DNA of 64,000 nucleotides, taken from Lutimaribacter salitolerans (GTDB lineage: Bacteria; Pseudomonadota; Alphaproteobacteria; Rhodobacterales; Rhodobacteraceae). The stretch is from NCBI RefSeq assembly GCF_042677865.1, contig NZ_JBHUDD010000053.1, positions 72,253-136,252 on the forward strand. Reading direction: 5' to 3'. Numbering within the stretch: position 1 is the stretch's first letter; every line of letters starts with the position of its first letter. The translations under genes and the position numbers were made by a program. Shown in pieces: positions 50,763 to 58,681 of the stretch. The notes beneath the pieces were generated by a model. The model made no database searches. It was not told where the DNA came from and saw only the letters and a program-made list of their open reading frames with translations.

Positions 50763-51512
50763 ATGATCCTCGCGCTGGACCTGTCGCCCGGCGCGCTGGC
50801 CTTTCTGGCGGCGGTGGTTTTCATCGCCGGTGTGGCGCGTGGTTTCACCGGATTTGGCGCGTCGGCCACAATCATGGCGCTGGCCACGTGGATGATTGCA
50901 CCCATCGGCCTGATCCCGATCTGCCTGCTGCTGGAACTGACGGCGTCAACCCTGCTGCTGCGCGGCGGTTTTGGCCCCGCGGACAAGCCATTGGCGGTGA
51001 CGCTGGTGGCAGCGGCATTTCTGGGCGTGCCGCTGGGGCTGCACCTGACCAAGACAATGGATACCGAGGTCTCAAGCATCATCGCCCTGACACTGGTCTG
51101 CGGGCTGGCCGCGATGCAACTGGCGCGGATTCCGCTGCCGGTGGGGCCGGGGCGCGCGGGGGCTGCGGTGGTGGGCTTTGCCGCCGGGATCGTGAACGGT
51201 CTGGCCTCGATCGGCGGGCTGGTCCATGCGCTCTATCTGATGGCGCGCAACCTGCCCGCCCGCAACATGCGTGGCACGATGATCGTGATCATCCTGCTCA
51301 GCGGCTCGGTCACGCTGCTGTGGCAGGGGCTGATGGGGGTGATGACCGCGCAGGCGGCCTTGCGCTTTGCTGTACTGTTGGTGCCCTTTGCGGCGGGCCT
51401 GTGGCTGGGCCGTCACCATTTCACCCCGGAGAACGAGCGGCATTACCGTCCGGTCAGCCTGGCTCTTTTGGTCGCTCTGGCCGGGATCGGGCTTGTTCGT
51501 CAGCTTTTGTAG
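50763..51512 (+). CDS. TauE/SafE family exporter, probable sulfite exporter
   Basis: A 249-residue membrane protein with about eight helices and the family repeats GVARGFTGFGASATIMALAT and GIVNGLASIGGLVHALYLMA. In taurine degraders such exporters (TauE/TauZ) sit beside xsc and are thought to remove the sulfite that Xsc makes. It lies between xsc and soeA, supporting sulfite as substrate. A second, unlinked family member is at 18227. Confidence 0.86.
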   Translation: MILALDLSPGALAFLAAVVFIAGVARGFTGFGASATIMALATWMIAPIGLIPICLLLELTASTLLLRGGFGPADKPLAVTLVAAAFLGVPLGLHLTKTMDTEVSSIIALTLVCGLAAMQLARIPLPVGPGRAGAAVVGFAAGIVNGLASIGGLVHALYLMARNLPARNMRGTMIVIILLSGSVTLLWQGLMGVMTAQAALRFAVLLVPFAAGLWLGRHHFTPENERHYRPVSLALLVALAGIGLVRQLL

Positions 51513-51541
51513 CGCGATAGTCCCACGGAACCGGAGGAAGC

Positions 51542-54352
51542 ATGACCCAGCCAAAGCTCGACACCTCGCCCAAGGTTTCCGACGAGGTGCGCAAGACGAC
51601 CTGCTACATGTGCGCCTGCCGATGCGGCATCGACGTGCACATGAAGGGCGGCAAGGTCGCCTATATCGAAGGCAACCGCGATCATCCGGTGAACCGCGGC
51701 GTGCTCTGTGCCAAGGGCTCGGCGGGCATCATGCAGGTCAACGCGCCTGCCCGCCTGCGCGCGCCGCTGAAACGGGTCGGCCCGCGCGGATCCGGCGAGT
51801 TTGAGGAGATTTCGTGGGACGAGGCGCTGGAACTGGCCACAGGCTGGCTCGAACCCCTGCGCGACAAGAGCCCCGAAAAGCTGGCCTTCTTCACCGGACG
51901 CGACCAGAGCCAGAGTTTCACCGGCTGGTGGGCGCAGCAGTTCGGCACGCCCAATTTCGCGGCCCACGGCGGGTTTTGTTCGGTCAACATGGCGGCCGCC
52001 GGCATCTACACCATGGGCGGCGCGTTCTGGGAATTCGGCCAGCCGGATTGGGAGCATACCAAGCTGTTCATCCTGTTCGGCGTGGCCGAGGATCATGACA
52101 GCAATCCGATCAAGATGGGCATCGGACGGATCAAGGCCCGCGGCGCGCGGATCGTCGGCGTGAACCCCATCCGCACCGGATACAACGCCGTGGCCGATGA
52201 CTGGCTGGGCATCACGCCGGGCACCGATGGCCTGCTGATCCTGTCGCTGGTGCATCTGCTGCTCAAGGCCGGCAAGATCGATCTGGACTATCTGGCGCGC
52301 TATACCAATGCGCCGGTGCTGGTGAACGGCGATCCCAAATCGCCCGATCACGGCCTGTTGTTGCGCGACGAACAGGGCCGCGAACTGGTGATCGACCGCG
52401 AAACCGGGCGGCTGACCCCGTTCGATCAACCCGGTGTGCGCCCCGACCTGTCCGCCACGCACAGGCACGCAGGGATAACCCACCGCCCGGTGTTTCACCT
52501 GCTGGCCGAGCGCTATCTTGACGAAAAATACGCCCCCGAAAACGTGGCGGGGGAAACCGGCATCGCGGCGCAGAAGATCCGCGCGCTGGCCAATGAAATT
52601 GCCCGCACAGCCTTTGACGACCCGGTGACCCTGCACCGCGAATGGACCGATTTTCGCGGCGAGACGCACCAGACCATGACCGGCCGTCCGGTCAGCTTTC
52701 ACGCCATGCGCGGCATCAGCGCCCATTCCAACGGGTTCCAGACCGCGCGCGCGCTGCACATGCTGCAAATCCTGCTGGGCGCGGTGGAAACCCCCGGCGG
52801 GATGCGGTTCAAACCGCCCTACCCCAAACCCGCCACCGCCCATCCCAAGCCCCATTGCGGCGTCACCCCCGGCGCTCCGCTGGATGGTCCGCACCTGGGC
52901 TATGTGCAGGGGCCCGATGACCTGTGCCTGACGCCCGATGGTTCGCCTGCGCGCATCGACAAGGCCTATACCTGGGACAACCCGATGTCGGCCCACGGGC
53001 TGATGCATATGGTGATTTCCAACGCCCACGCGGGCGATCCCTACCGCATCGACACGCTGTTCATGTACATGGCCAACATGTCGTGGAATTCATCCATGAA
53101 CACCGGCGGCGTGATGGAGATGCTGACCGACACGGACGAGAACGGCGATTACGTGATCCCGCGCATCATCTATTCGGATGCGTACAGTTCCGAGATGGTC
53201 GCCTATGCCGACCTGATCCTGCCCGACACGACCTATCTGGAACGCCACGACTGCATCAGCCTGCTGGACCGCCCGATATCCGAGGCGGATGCGGCGGCGG
53301 ATGCCATCCGCTGGCCCGTGGTGCAGCCCGACCGCGACGTGCGCGGGTTTCAATCGGTACTGCTGGACCTCGGGCACCGGCTGGGCCTGCCGGGCATGAC
53401 GCGCGAGGATGGCAGCCCGCGCTATGCCGATTACGCCGATTACATCACCAACCACGAACGCAAACCCGGCATCGGCCCGCTGGCGGGCTTTCGCACCGGG
53501 GGCGACGGGCGGGGCGCACCCAACCCCGATCAGCTTCAGCGATACATCGACAACGGCGGCTTCTGGGTCAGCCACATCCCCGAAAACGCCGCCTATTACA
53601 AACCCTGGAACCGCGCCTATCAGGATTGGGCGGTGAACCTTGGCCTCTATGACAGCCCGCAGCCCTACCTGTTCCAGCTTTACGTCGAACCGCTGCGCCG
53701 GTTCCAGCTGGCCGCCGAAGGGCACGGCGACCGCCAGCCGCCCGACCACCTGCGCGAGCAGATCAAGACCACGCTTGATCCGCTGCCGATCTGGTACGCG
53801 CCGTTTCAGGACGGCCATGCCGACCCTGTCGCCTACCCGGTCCACGCGCTGACCCAACGGCCCATGGCGATGTATCACAGCTGGGGCAGCCAGAACGCCT
53901 GGCTGCGCCAGATCCACGGCATCAACCCCTTGTATCTGCCGACAAAACTGTGGCAGTCGCACCGGTTTGCCGATGGCGACTGGGCGATGGTCACCTCGCC
54001 CCACGGCACCATCACCGTGCCGGTCGCGCATATGGCCGCGCTCAACGAAAACACCGTCTGGACATGGAATGCGATCGGCAAGCGCAAGGGCGCCTGGGCG
54101 CTGGACAAGGACGCGCCCGAGGCGACAAGGGGCTTCCTGCTCAACCACCTGATCCACGAACTGCTGCCCGCGCGCGGCGATGGTCTGCGATGGGCCAATT
54201 CCGACCCGGTGACAGGACAGGCCGCCTGGTTCGACCTGCGGGTGAAAATCGAAAAGGTGCCCGCCCCCAATCAGGCGCAACCGGCCCATCCGCCCCTCAC
54301 CTCGCCCGTGGGCAAGGGCCCGGACACGCTGACATGGAAGGTGGGCCAATGA
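51542..54352 (+). CDS. soeA: Sulfite dehydrogenase (quinone) molybdopterin subunit SoeA
   Basis: Catalytic subunit of the DMSO-reductase family SoeABC complex, oxidising sulfite to sulfate. The 936 residues begin with a 4Fe-4S motif using Cys21, Cys24, Cys28 and Cys56 (CYMCACRC then VNRGVLCAKG). Molybdopterin regions such as DQSQSFTGWWAQQFG, GVNPIRTGYNAVADDWLGIT and a C-terminal MopB domain follow. There is no Tat signal, so it should face the cytoplasm, as SoeA does. It lies after xsc and the exporter; its stop overlaps the next small gene (ATGA). Confidence 0.88.
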   Translation: MTQPKLDTSPKVSDEVRKTTCYMCACRCGIDVHMKGGKVAYIEGNRDHPVNRGVLCAKGSAGIMQVNAPARLRAPLKRVGPRGSGEFEEISWDEALELATGWLEPLRDKSPEKLAFFTGRDQSQSFTGWWAQQFGTPNFAAHGGFCSVNMAAAGIYTMGGAFWEFGQPDWEHTKLFILFGVAEDHDSNPIKMGIGRIKARGARIVGVNPIRTGYNAVADDWLGITPGTDGLLILSLVHLLLKAGKIDLDYLARYTNAPVLVNGDPKSPDHGLLLRDEQGRELVIDRETGRLTPFDQPGVRPDLSATHRHAGITHRPVFHLLAERYLDEKYAPENVAGETGIAAQKIRALANEIARTAFDDPVTLHREWTDFRGETHQTMTGRPVSFHAMRGISAHSNGFQTARALHMLQILLGAVETPGGMRFKPPYPKPATAHPKPHCGVTPGAPLDGPHLGYVQGPDDLCLTPDGSPARIDKAYTWDNPMSAHGLMHMVISNAHAGDPYRIDTLFMYMANMSWNSSMNTGGVMEMLTDTDENGDYVIPRIIYSDAYSSEMVAYADLILPDTTYLERHDCISLLDRPISEADAAADAIRWPVVQPDRDVRGFQSVLLDLGHRLGLPGMTREDGSPRYADYADYITNHERKPGIGPLAGFRTGGDGRGAPNPDQLQRYIDNGGFWVSHIPENAAYYKPWNRAYQDWAVNLGLYDSPQPYLFQLYVEPLRRFQLAAEGHGDRQPPDHLREQIKTTLDPLPIWYAPFQDGHADPVAYPVHALTQRPMAMYHSWGSQNAWLRQIHGINPLYLPTKLWQSHRFADGDWAMVTSPHGTITVPVAHMAALNENTVWTWNAIGKRKGAWALDKDAPEATRGFLLNHLIHELLPARGDGLRWANSDPVTGQAAWFDLRVKIEKVPAPNQAQPAHPPLTSPVGKGPDTLTWKVGQ

Positions 54353-54495
54353 CCCCGACCCAACGCACGCTGCTGGTGATCGCTATATTCGTCGCCCTCA
54401 CCGTGGGATCGTTCATCTGGTTCATCGCCACATGGGATCCCGCCCGAGAACAGCCCGTCTCTTTCCTGCCTGCACAGATCGAGCGCACAGCATGA
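54349..54495 (+). CDS. 48-residue single-pass membrane protein between soeA and soeB
   Basis: A small open frame overlapping the soeA stop (ATGA) and the soeB start (ATGA), so all three are translationally coupled. The product has one membrane helix (LLVIAIFVALTVGSFIWFI, about residues 8-26) then a short polar tail with Pro and Glu. This layout is unlikely by chance and suggests a real small subunit or assembly factor of the sulfite dehydrogenase. I know no named family for it. Confidence 0.78.
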   Translation: MTPTQRTLLVIAIFVALTVGSFIWFIATWDPAREQPVSFLPAQIERTA

Positions 54496-55253
54496 CCCAA
54501 TTGCCCGACACCCCACAGCGCAAGCTGGGCCTTGTGATCGACCTGGACACCTGCGTCGGCTGCCACGCCTGCGTGATCTCCTGCAAGGGCTGGAACACCG
54601 AGAACTATGGCGCGCCGCTGGCCGATACGGATGCGTATGGGGCCGATCCGTCCGGCACCTTTCTCAACCGCGTCCACAGCTACGAGGTGACACCGCCCGA
54701 AGGCCCGGCCCAACTGGTGCATTTCCCGAAATCCTGCCTGCATTGCGACAATGCCCCCTGCGTCACCGTCTGCCCGACCGGCGCCAGCTACAAGCGGGCC
54801 GAGGATGGCATCGTGCTGGTCAACGAATCCGACTGCATCGGCTGCGGCCTGTGTGCCTGGGCCTGCCCCTATGGGGCACGCGAAATGGACGCGGTGGAAA
54901 AGGTGATGAAGAAATGCACCCTCTGCGTCGATCGCATCTACAACGACAACCTCGCCCCCGAGGACCGCACGCCCGCCTGCGTGCGCACCTGCCCGGCGGG
55001 CGCGCGGCATTTCGGCGATCTGGCCGATCCCGACAGCGAGGTGTCGAAACTGGTGGCCGCTCGCGGCGGCATGGACCTGATGCCGGAACAAGGCACGCAG
55101 CCTGTCAACAAGTACCTGCCGCCGCGCCCGCGTGACCGGCTGGAGCAGACCGATGTGCTGGCCCCCTACCTCGACCCGGTGGCCGACACCCCGCATGGGT
55201 TTCTGGGCTGGCTCGACCGCGCGCTCGATGCCCTGCCCGGCGCAAAGGGCTGA
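54492..55253 (+). CDS. soeB: Sulfite dehydrogenase iron-sulfur subunit SoeB
   Basis: A 253-residue four-cluster ferredoxin-like protein carrying electrons from SoeA to SoeC. Cluster motifs include CVGCHACVISC (Cys21, 24, 27, 31), CLHCDNAPCVTVCPTG, CIGCGLCAWACPYGARE and CTLCVDRIYN with CVRTCPAGARH. The start at 54492 overlaps the stop of the small membrane ORF. It belongs to the DmsB/PsrB family; the sulfite assignment rests on the xsc/tau neighbourhood. Confidence 0.88.
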   Translation: MTQLPDTPQRKLGLVIDLDTCVGCHACVISCKGWNTENYGAPLADTDAYGADPSGTFLNRVHSYEVTPPEGPAQLVHFPKSCLHCDNAPCVTVCPTGASYKRAEDGIVLVNESDCIGCGLCAWACPYGAREMDAVEKVMKKCTLCVDRIYNDNLAPEDRTPACVRTCPAGARHFGDLADPDSEVSKLVAARGGMDLMPEQGTQPVNKYLPPRPRDRLEQTDVLAPYLDPVADTPHGFLGWLDRALDALPGAKG

Positions 55254-55257
55254 CGCG

Positions 55258-56127
55258 ATGCATCCTGCCCCCTCGCTCATCGCCTTCACCACCCTTTCGG
55301 GCCTCGGATTCGGCCTGCTGGTGTTTCTGGGCCTCGGCATGCCCGGTTCGACCGGCTGGGTGGCTTTCGCCTTCTTCGCCATCTCCTTTGCGCTGGCAGG
55401 CGGCGGCCTGCTCTCCTCGGCCTTTCACCTCGGCCATCCCGAACGCGCGCTCAAGGCGTTCACGCAATGGCGCACAAGCTGGCTCTCGCGCGAGGCATGG
55501 ACCAGCACCGCCACCCTGACCGTGATGGGGCTTTACGCCATCGGCCGGATATTCTTCGCCGCCGACTGGCAACCGCTGGGCTGGCTGGGGGCCGCGCTGG
55601 CGGGGATCACCGTCTATTGCACCGCAATGATCTACGCCAGCCTGCGCGCCGTGCCACGCTGGCACGCGTCGCTGACACCAGTTCATTTCCTCACGCTGTC
55701 GGCGGCGGGCGGTGCGCTGCTGGCAGGCCAGACCCGCCTTGCCATCCCGCTGCTGGCCCTCGCAGGTGCGGTGCAACTGGCGCTCTGGCTGCGCGGTGAC
55801 ACGGCGCTGGCGCGCTCGGGCACCACCCTAAGCACCGCCACGGGCCTGACCACCGGCAGCCCGCGTTCGTTCGAATCGCCGCACACCGGCCCCAACTACC
55901 TGCTGCGCGAGATGGTGCATGTGGTGGGCCGCAAACATGCGATGCGCCTGCGCGCCATCGCGCTGATCCTTGGCTATGCCCTGCCGGTCATGCTGCTGCT
56001 GATGCCCTTCACCCACTGGCTGGGCCTGCTGGCGGTGCTGTGCCACGTCACCGGCATCCTCGCGGGGCGCTGGCTGTTCTACGCCGAGGCCGAGCATGTA
56101 GTCGGGCTTTACTACGGGCAAAGATAA
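55258..56127 (+). CDS. soeC: Sulfite dehydrogenase membrane anchor SoeC (DmsC family)
   Basis: A 289-residue membrane protein with eight hydrophobic helices, DmsC type, passing electrons to the quinone pool. SSAFHLGHPERALKAFTQWR and TSWLSREAWTS are the conserved DmsC-like segments. It starts four bases after the soeB stop and closes the soeA-(48 aa)-soeB-soeC unit. A family 2 repeat element follows the stop. Confidence 0.88.
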   Translation: MHPAPSLIAFTTLSGLGFGLLVFLGLGMPGSTGWVAFAFFAISFALAGGGLLSSAFHLGHPERALKAFTQWRTSWLSREAWTSTATLTVMGLYAIGRIFFAADWQPLGWLGAALAGITVYCTAMIYASLRAVPRWHASLTPVHFLTLSAAGGALLAGQTRLAIPLLALAGAVQLALWLRGDTALARSGTTLSTATGLTTGSPRSFESPHTGPNYLLREMVHVVGRKHAMRLRAIALILGYALPVMLLLMPFTHWLGLLAVLCHVTGILAGRWLFYAEAEHVVGLYYGQR

Positions 56128-56200
56128 CCAATTCCTCTCTCCGGAAATATCCCGGGGAGTGAATTGGCCCATCGGGCCAAGAGGGGGGCAGCGCCCCCCA
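56128..56200 (+). repeat. 3'-end repeat element, copy D, behind soeC (repeat family 2)
   Basis: After the soeC TAA the order is CCAATTCCTCTCTCC, AAATATCC, GGGGAGTGAATTGG, a hairpin (TTGGCCC / GGGCCAA) and a GGGGGGC / GCCCCCC hairpin. It is almost the same as copy A behind the MAPEG gene, including the GTGAATTGG word between the blocks. Confidence 0.78.
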
Positions 56201-56266
56201 AAACCCCGAGCCGGAGCCCGAAGGGCGCAGGCGAGACATCCTGTGCGCGGCACCGCCGCGCACCGC

Positions 56267-56914
56267 TCAGCGCTTCGATTTCCAGCTGTCCAGCCAGCGG
56301 CGGATGCGTCCGCGTGTGTCGGCAAAGCTGTCGCCCGCCGCATCGAACCCGTCTCCGATATCCTCGAACACCGGATCGATCCGCGCCCGGCGAAACCGCC
56401 GCCAGCGCACCCAGACCGCCCAGACCACGGCAAAGAACACGATCAGGATCACGATGTTCAGCCAGGGGATGATCGTCACATCCGGACCATCCACCGCCCG
56501 CACGCTGATCGCGTTGGGATAGATCGACAGGAATTCGTTGCGCCAGCCATAATGGCGCAGCACCACCCATTGCGGATCATTCTGGGTCGAACGCAGGTTG
56601 TTCGCCTCGGCCTGCAAATTCGCTGTGTCGAACTTGAAATAGGGCGGCCAGCCCCATCCGGTATCCTCGTTGCGATAGATCGACGGACGGTTGCTGGGGC
56701 GGAACGCCTGGATGAAGAACACGTCGCGATTGGCCATGCCTTCGGCATTGCCGGTGCCCTGGTTGGCCCAGAAGATCGAGTTCTCGCCGAAATCGATGCG
56801 CTGCTCGTAGGTATCGGCGATGCGCACCACGTCCTGATGCGGCAGCGTATAGTGCAGGAACGCCGCGATCAGCCCCCAGACGGTGATCCAGAACGCCCAT
56901 TTGAGATAATACAT
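56267..56914 (-). CDS. DUF1523 family membrane protein
   Basis: A 215-residue protein with an N-terminal helix (about 3-25), a periplasmic domain of about 125 residues containing YEQRIDFGENSIFW, NRDVFFIQAFRPSN and EDTGWGWPPYFKFDT, and a second helix (about 148-170) followed by a basic cytoplasmic tail. This is the DUF1523 pattern. Last gene of the minus-strand cluster of unknown function. Function unknown. Confidence 0.82.
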   Translation of the reverse strand: MYYLKWAFWITVWGLIAAFLHYTLPHQDVVRIADTYEQRIDFGENSIFWANQGTGNAEGMANRDVFFIQAFRPSNRPSIYRNEDTGWGWPPYFKFDTANLQAEANNLRSTQNDPQWVVLRHYGWRNEFLSIYPNAISVRAVDGPDVTIIPWLNIVILIVFFAVVWAVWVRWRRFRRARIDPVFEDIGDGFDAAGDSFADTRGRIRRWLDSWKSKR

Positions 56915-56927
56915 GTCTGCGGCCTTT

Positions 56928-57194
56928 TCAGTGGAAATTGGTCAGGTAGATGATCAGCATCATCAGCGACAGCGGCACGATATAGACCCCCAGGATCAGC
57001 TTGCGGCGCAGCGATCCGTCATACTGCTTCAGCCCCGCACGCACGAATGCCTCGCGGTCGCCGGCGCCGATCTCTTCGTCCCATTCCCGCTCCAGCTTGT
57101 CACGACGCACCCGGCGCGAATACAGCGACAACGAGAAATAGATTACCGTCAGAACGACAAGCCCGATCCCCAACAGCCGTGCCAGTGCCAGCAT
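56928..57194 (-). CDS. Small two-helix membrane protein of unknown function
   Basis: An 88-residue protein with helices at about 3-25 and 66-86 joined by a charged loop (RRVRRDKLEREWDEEIGAGD), so both ends face the same side. The start lies one base after the stop of the upstream gene (TGAGATG), implying coupled translation. I recognise no family. It sits between the 448-residue protein and DUF1523. Confidence 0.72.
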   Translation of the reverse strand: MLALARLLGIGLVVLTVIYFSLSLYSRRVRRDKLEREWDEEIGAGDREAFVRAGLKQYDGSLRRKLILGVYIVPLSLMMLIIYLTNFH

Positions 57195-57195
57195 C

Positions 57196-58542
57196 TCAGC
57201 GTCCCCTTACCGCACCCCACGGGCCCACCCGTGCGATCACATCCTCTCGCGGGGCCGAGGCCCGGTCCATCGGCGCCTCATGCCCGAACAGCGCCGCGCG
57301 CGCCCCCGCCTTGTCTACCTTATACTCCCGGGCAAGAAAATCAGCCACATAGGCTTTCTTGGTCTCGGTCCAGGTCGCATACATCTGGTAAAACAGCGTC
57401 TTGTGACAGATGAACAGCTGTCGCACGTCCTTGGGCGACAGTTCCGCCAGCAACTGGTTGATCAGGTCGCGATCCGGGTGATCCCGCGCGCGAAGGGTGT
57501 AAAAATAGGCCGGATCATCGCTGTCGATCTCGGGCCAGTCGCCATTCTCCTCGGCCCAGATCACCAGCCGGTTCAGCGTGTGATACTCGGGCGGCATCTG
57601 GCTGTGGATCTGCTGGCGCGCCATCTTGCGCAGATCCCCGCGCGAGGCGCCGCTCACGTCCAGCCCCATATCCTGCGCCGCATCCACGATGATGAAATCC
57701 ATCTTCTGCCGCAGGATCGCCCCCGCATCGATCCCGCGCGCCCGCACGATCGGCTCGACCAGCTGATTGCGTTGCAAGAACAGCGCGATGAAACTGCGAT
57801 CGGTGATCCGGTACGACGATTTCACCGGCAGCTCTGCCGGATCGATCCAGTCGCCTGCCGTGATGATCGCCGGATGCTCCAGCCCGCGAAACAGGTAGGT
57901 GCCACCGAAATGGCTGGTCCAGAAATTGCGCTGCTCGAATTCCATCTGTTTCAGCCGCACGGGGTTGCGCGTGACATCCCCGGTGCGCTGCGCGACACCG
58001 ATCATGTCGGCGATCAGCACATCGTCGAACCAGGCATCCTCTTCGTTCAGAAAGCGGTCGACCATCTGGCCCAGCTTCTCGGCATCGCGCACGGTACCGC
58101 TGGTGGTGTCGGCCTCGATACGGATGCGGCGGATGTCGAACAGGTCCGCCGGGCTGCGCAGCACGAAGACCGAGTTCAGCAACTCGCCCGCCACCGCATC
58201 CTTGGCCGTCAGCGCAAAAAGCTGCGCCTCGTTGGCCTCGATGAACTGCCGCAGGATGCCCCGGCTGGTCGAGAAGGTGGCATCCAGCAGCGGCGCAGTC
58301 TTCTGCCGGGTGCTCAGCAAAATGAACTGCCGGTTCACGCCCGAATGGTTGAGGTAAAGCGGATCGCCCAGCTCTTCGCCGATTTCCGGACTGAACCCGC
58401 TGATATCAATGTGAAAATCGTCCAACCGAGTCTGTTTGCTTGTCAGATGCTCCAGCGCGCGGTTGTACCGCTCCACCAGCGCGGGGCTGTCCACATGGAT
58501 CAGGTTGCCGAACATCAATCCGCGTTCGATCAGGCGTTTCAT
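57196..58542 (-). CDS. DUF6638-like protein of unknown function (448 aa)
   Basis: A 448-residue soluble protein beginning MKRLIERGLMFGNLIHVDSP, with SGFSPEIGEELGDPLYLNHS and VNRQFILLSTRQKTAPLLDA. I associate it with DUF6638, with no known activity and no metal or nucleotide motif I can see. It is transcribed after the AAA+ ATPase gene and is coupled to the next small membrane gene. It is mixed alpha/beta by composition, with no signal peptide. Confidence 0.75.
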   Translation of the reverse strand: MKRLIERGLMFGNLIHVDSPALVERYNRALEHLTSKQTRLDDFHIDISGFSPEIGEELGDPLYLNHSGVNRQFILLSTRQKTAPLLDATFSTSRGILRQFIEANEAQLFALTAKDAVAGELLNSVFVLRSPADLFDIRRIRIEADTTSGTVRDAEKLGQMVDRFLNEEDAWFDDVLIADMIGVAQRTGDVTRNPVRLKQMEFEQRNFWTSHFGGTYLFRGLEHPAIITAGDWIDPAELPVKSSYRITDRSFIALFLQRNQLVEPIVRARGIDAGAILRQKMDFIIVDAAQDMGLDVSGASRGDLRKMARQQIHSQMPPEYHTLNRLVIWAEENGDWPEIDSDDPAYFYTLRARDHPDRDLINQLLAELSPKDVRQLFICHKTLFYQMYATWTETKKAYVADFLAREYKVDKAGARAALFGHEAPMDRASAPREDVIARVGPWGAVRGR

Positions 58543-58681
58543 GCGCGCATCTCCTCGCCTCGAGCCAAGACCCGCCCTACACTGTCAGGCATAGAGCTTG
58601 CGCCCCGGACCCGTGCCACAGGTGCCTCCACTCCTCCTCGTGGGGAGGGGCCGGAGGTGGGGGACGCTGCGCAATGTCTGC

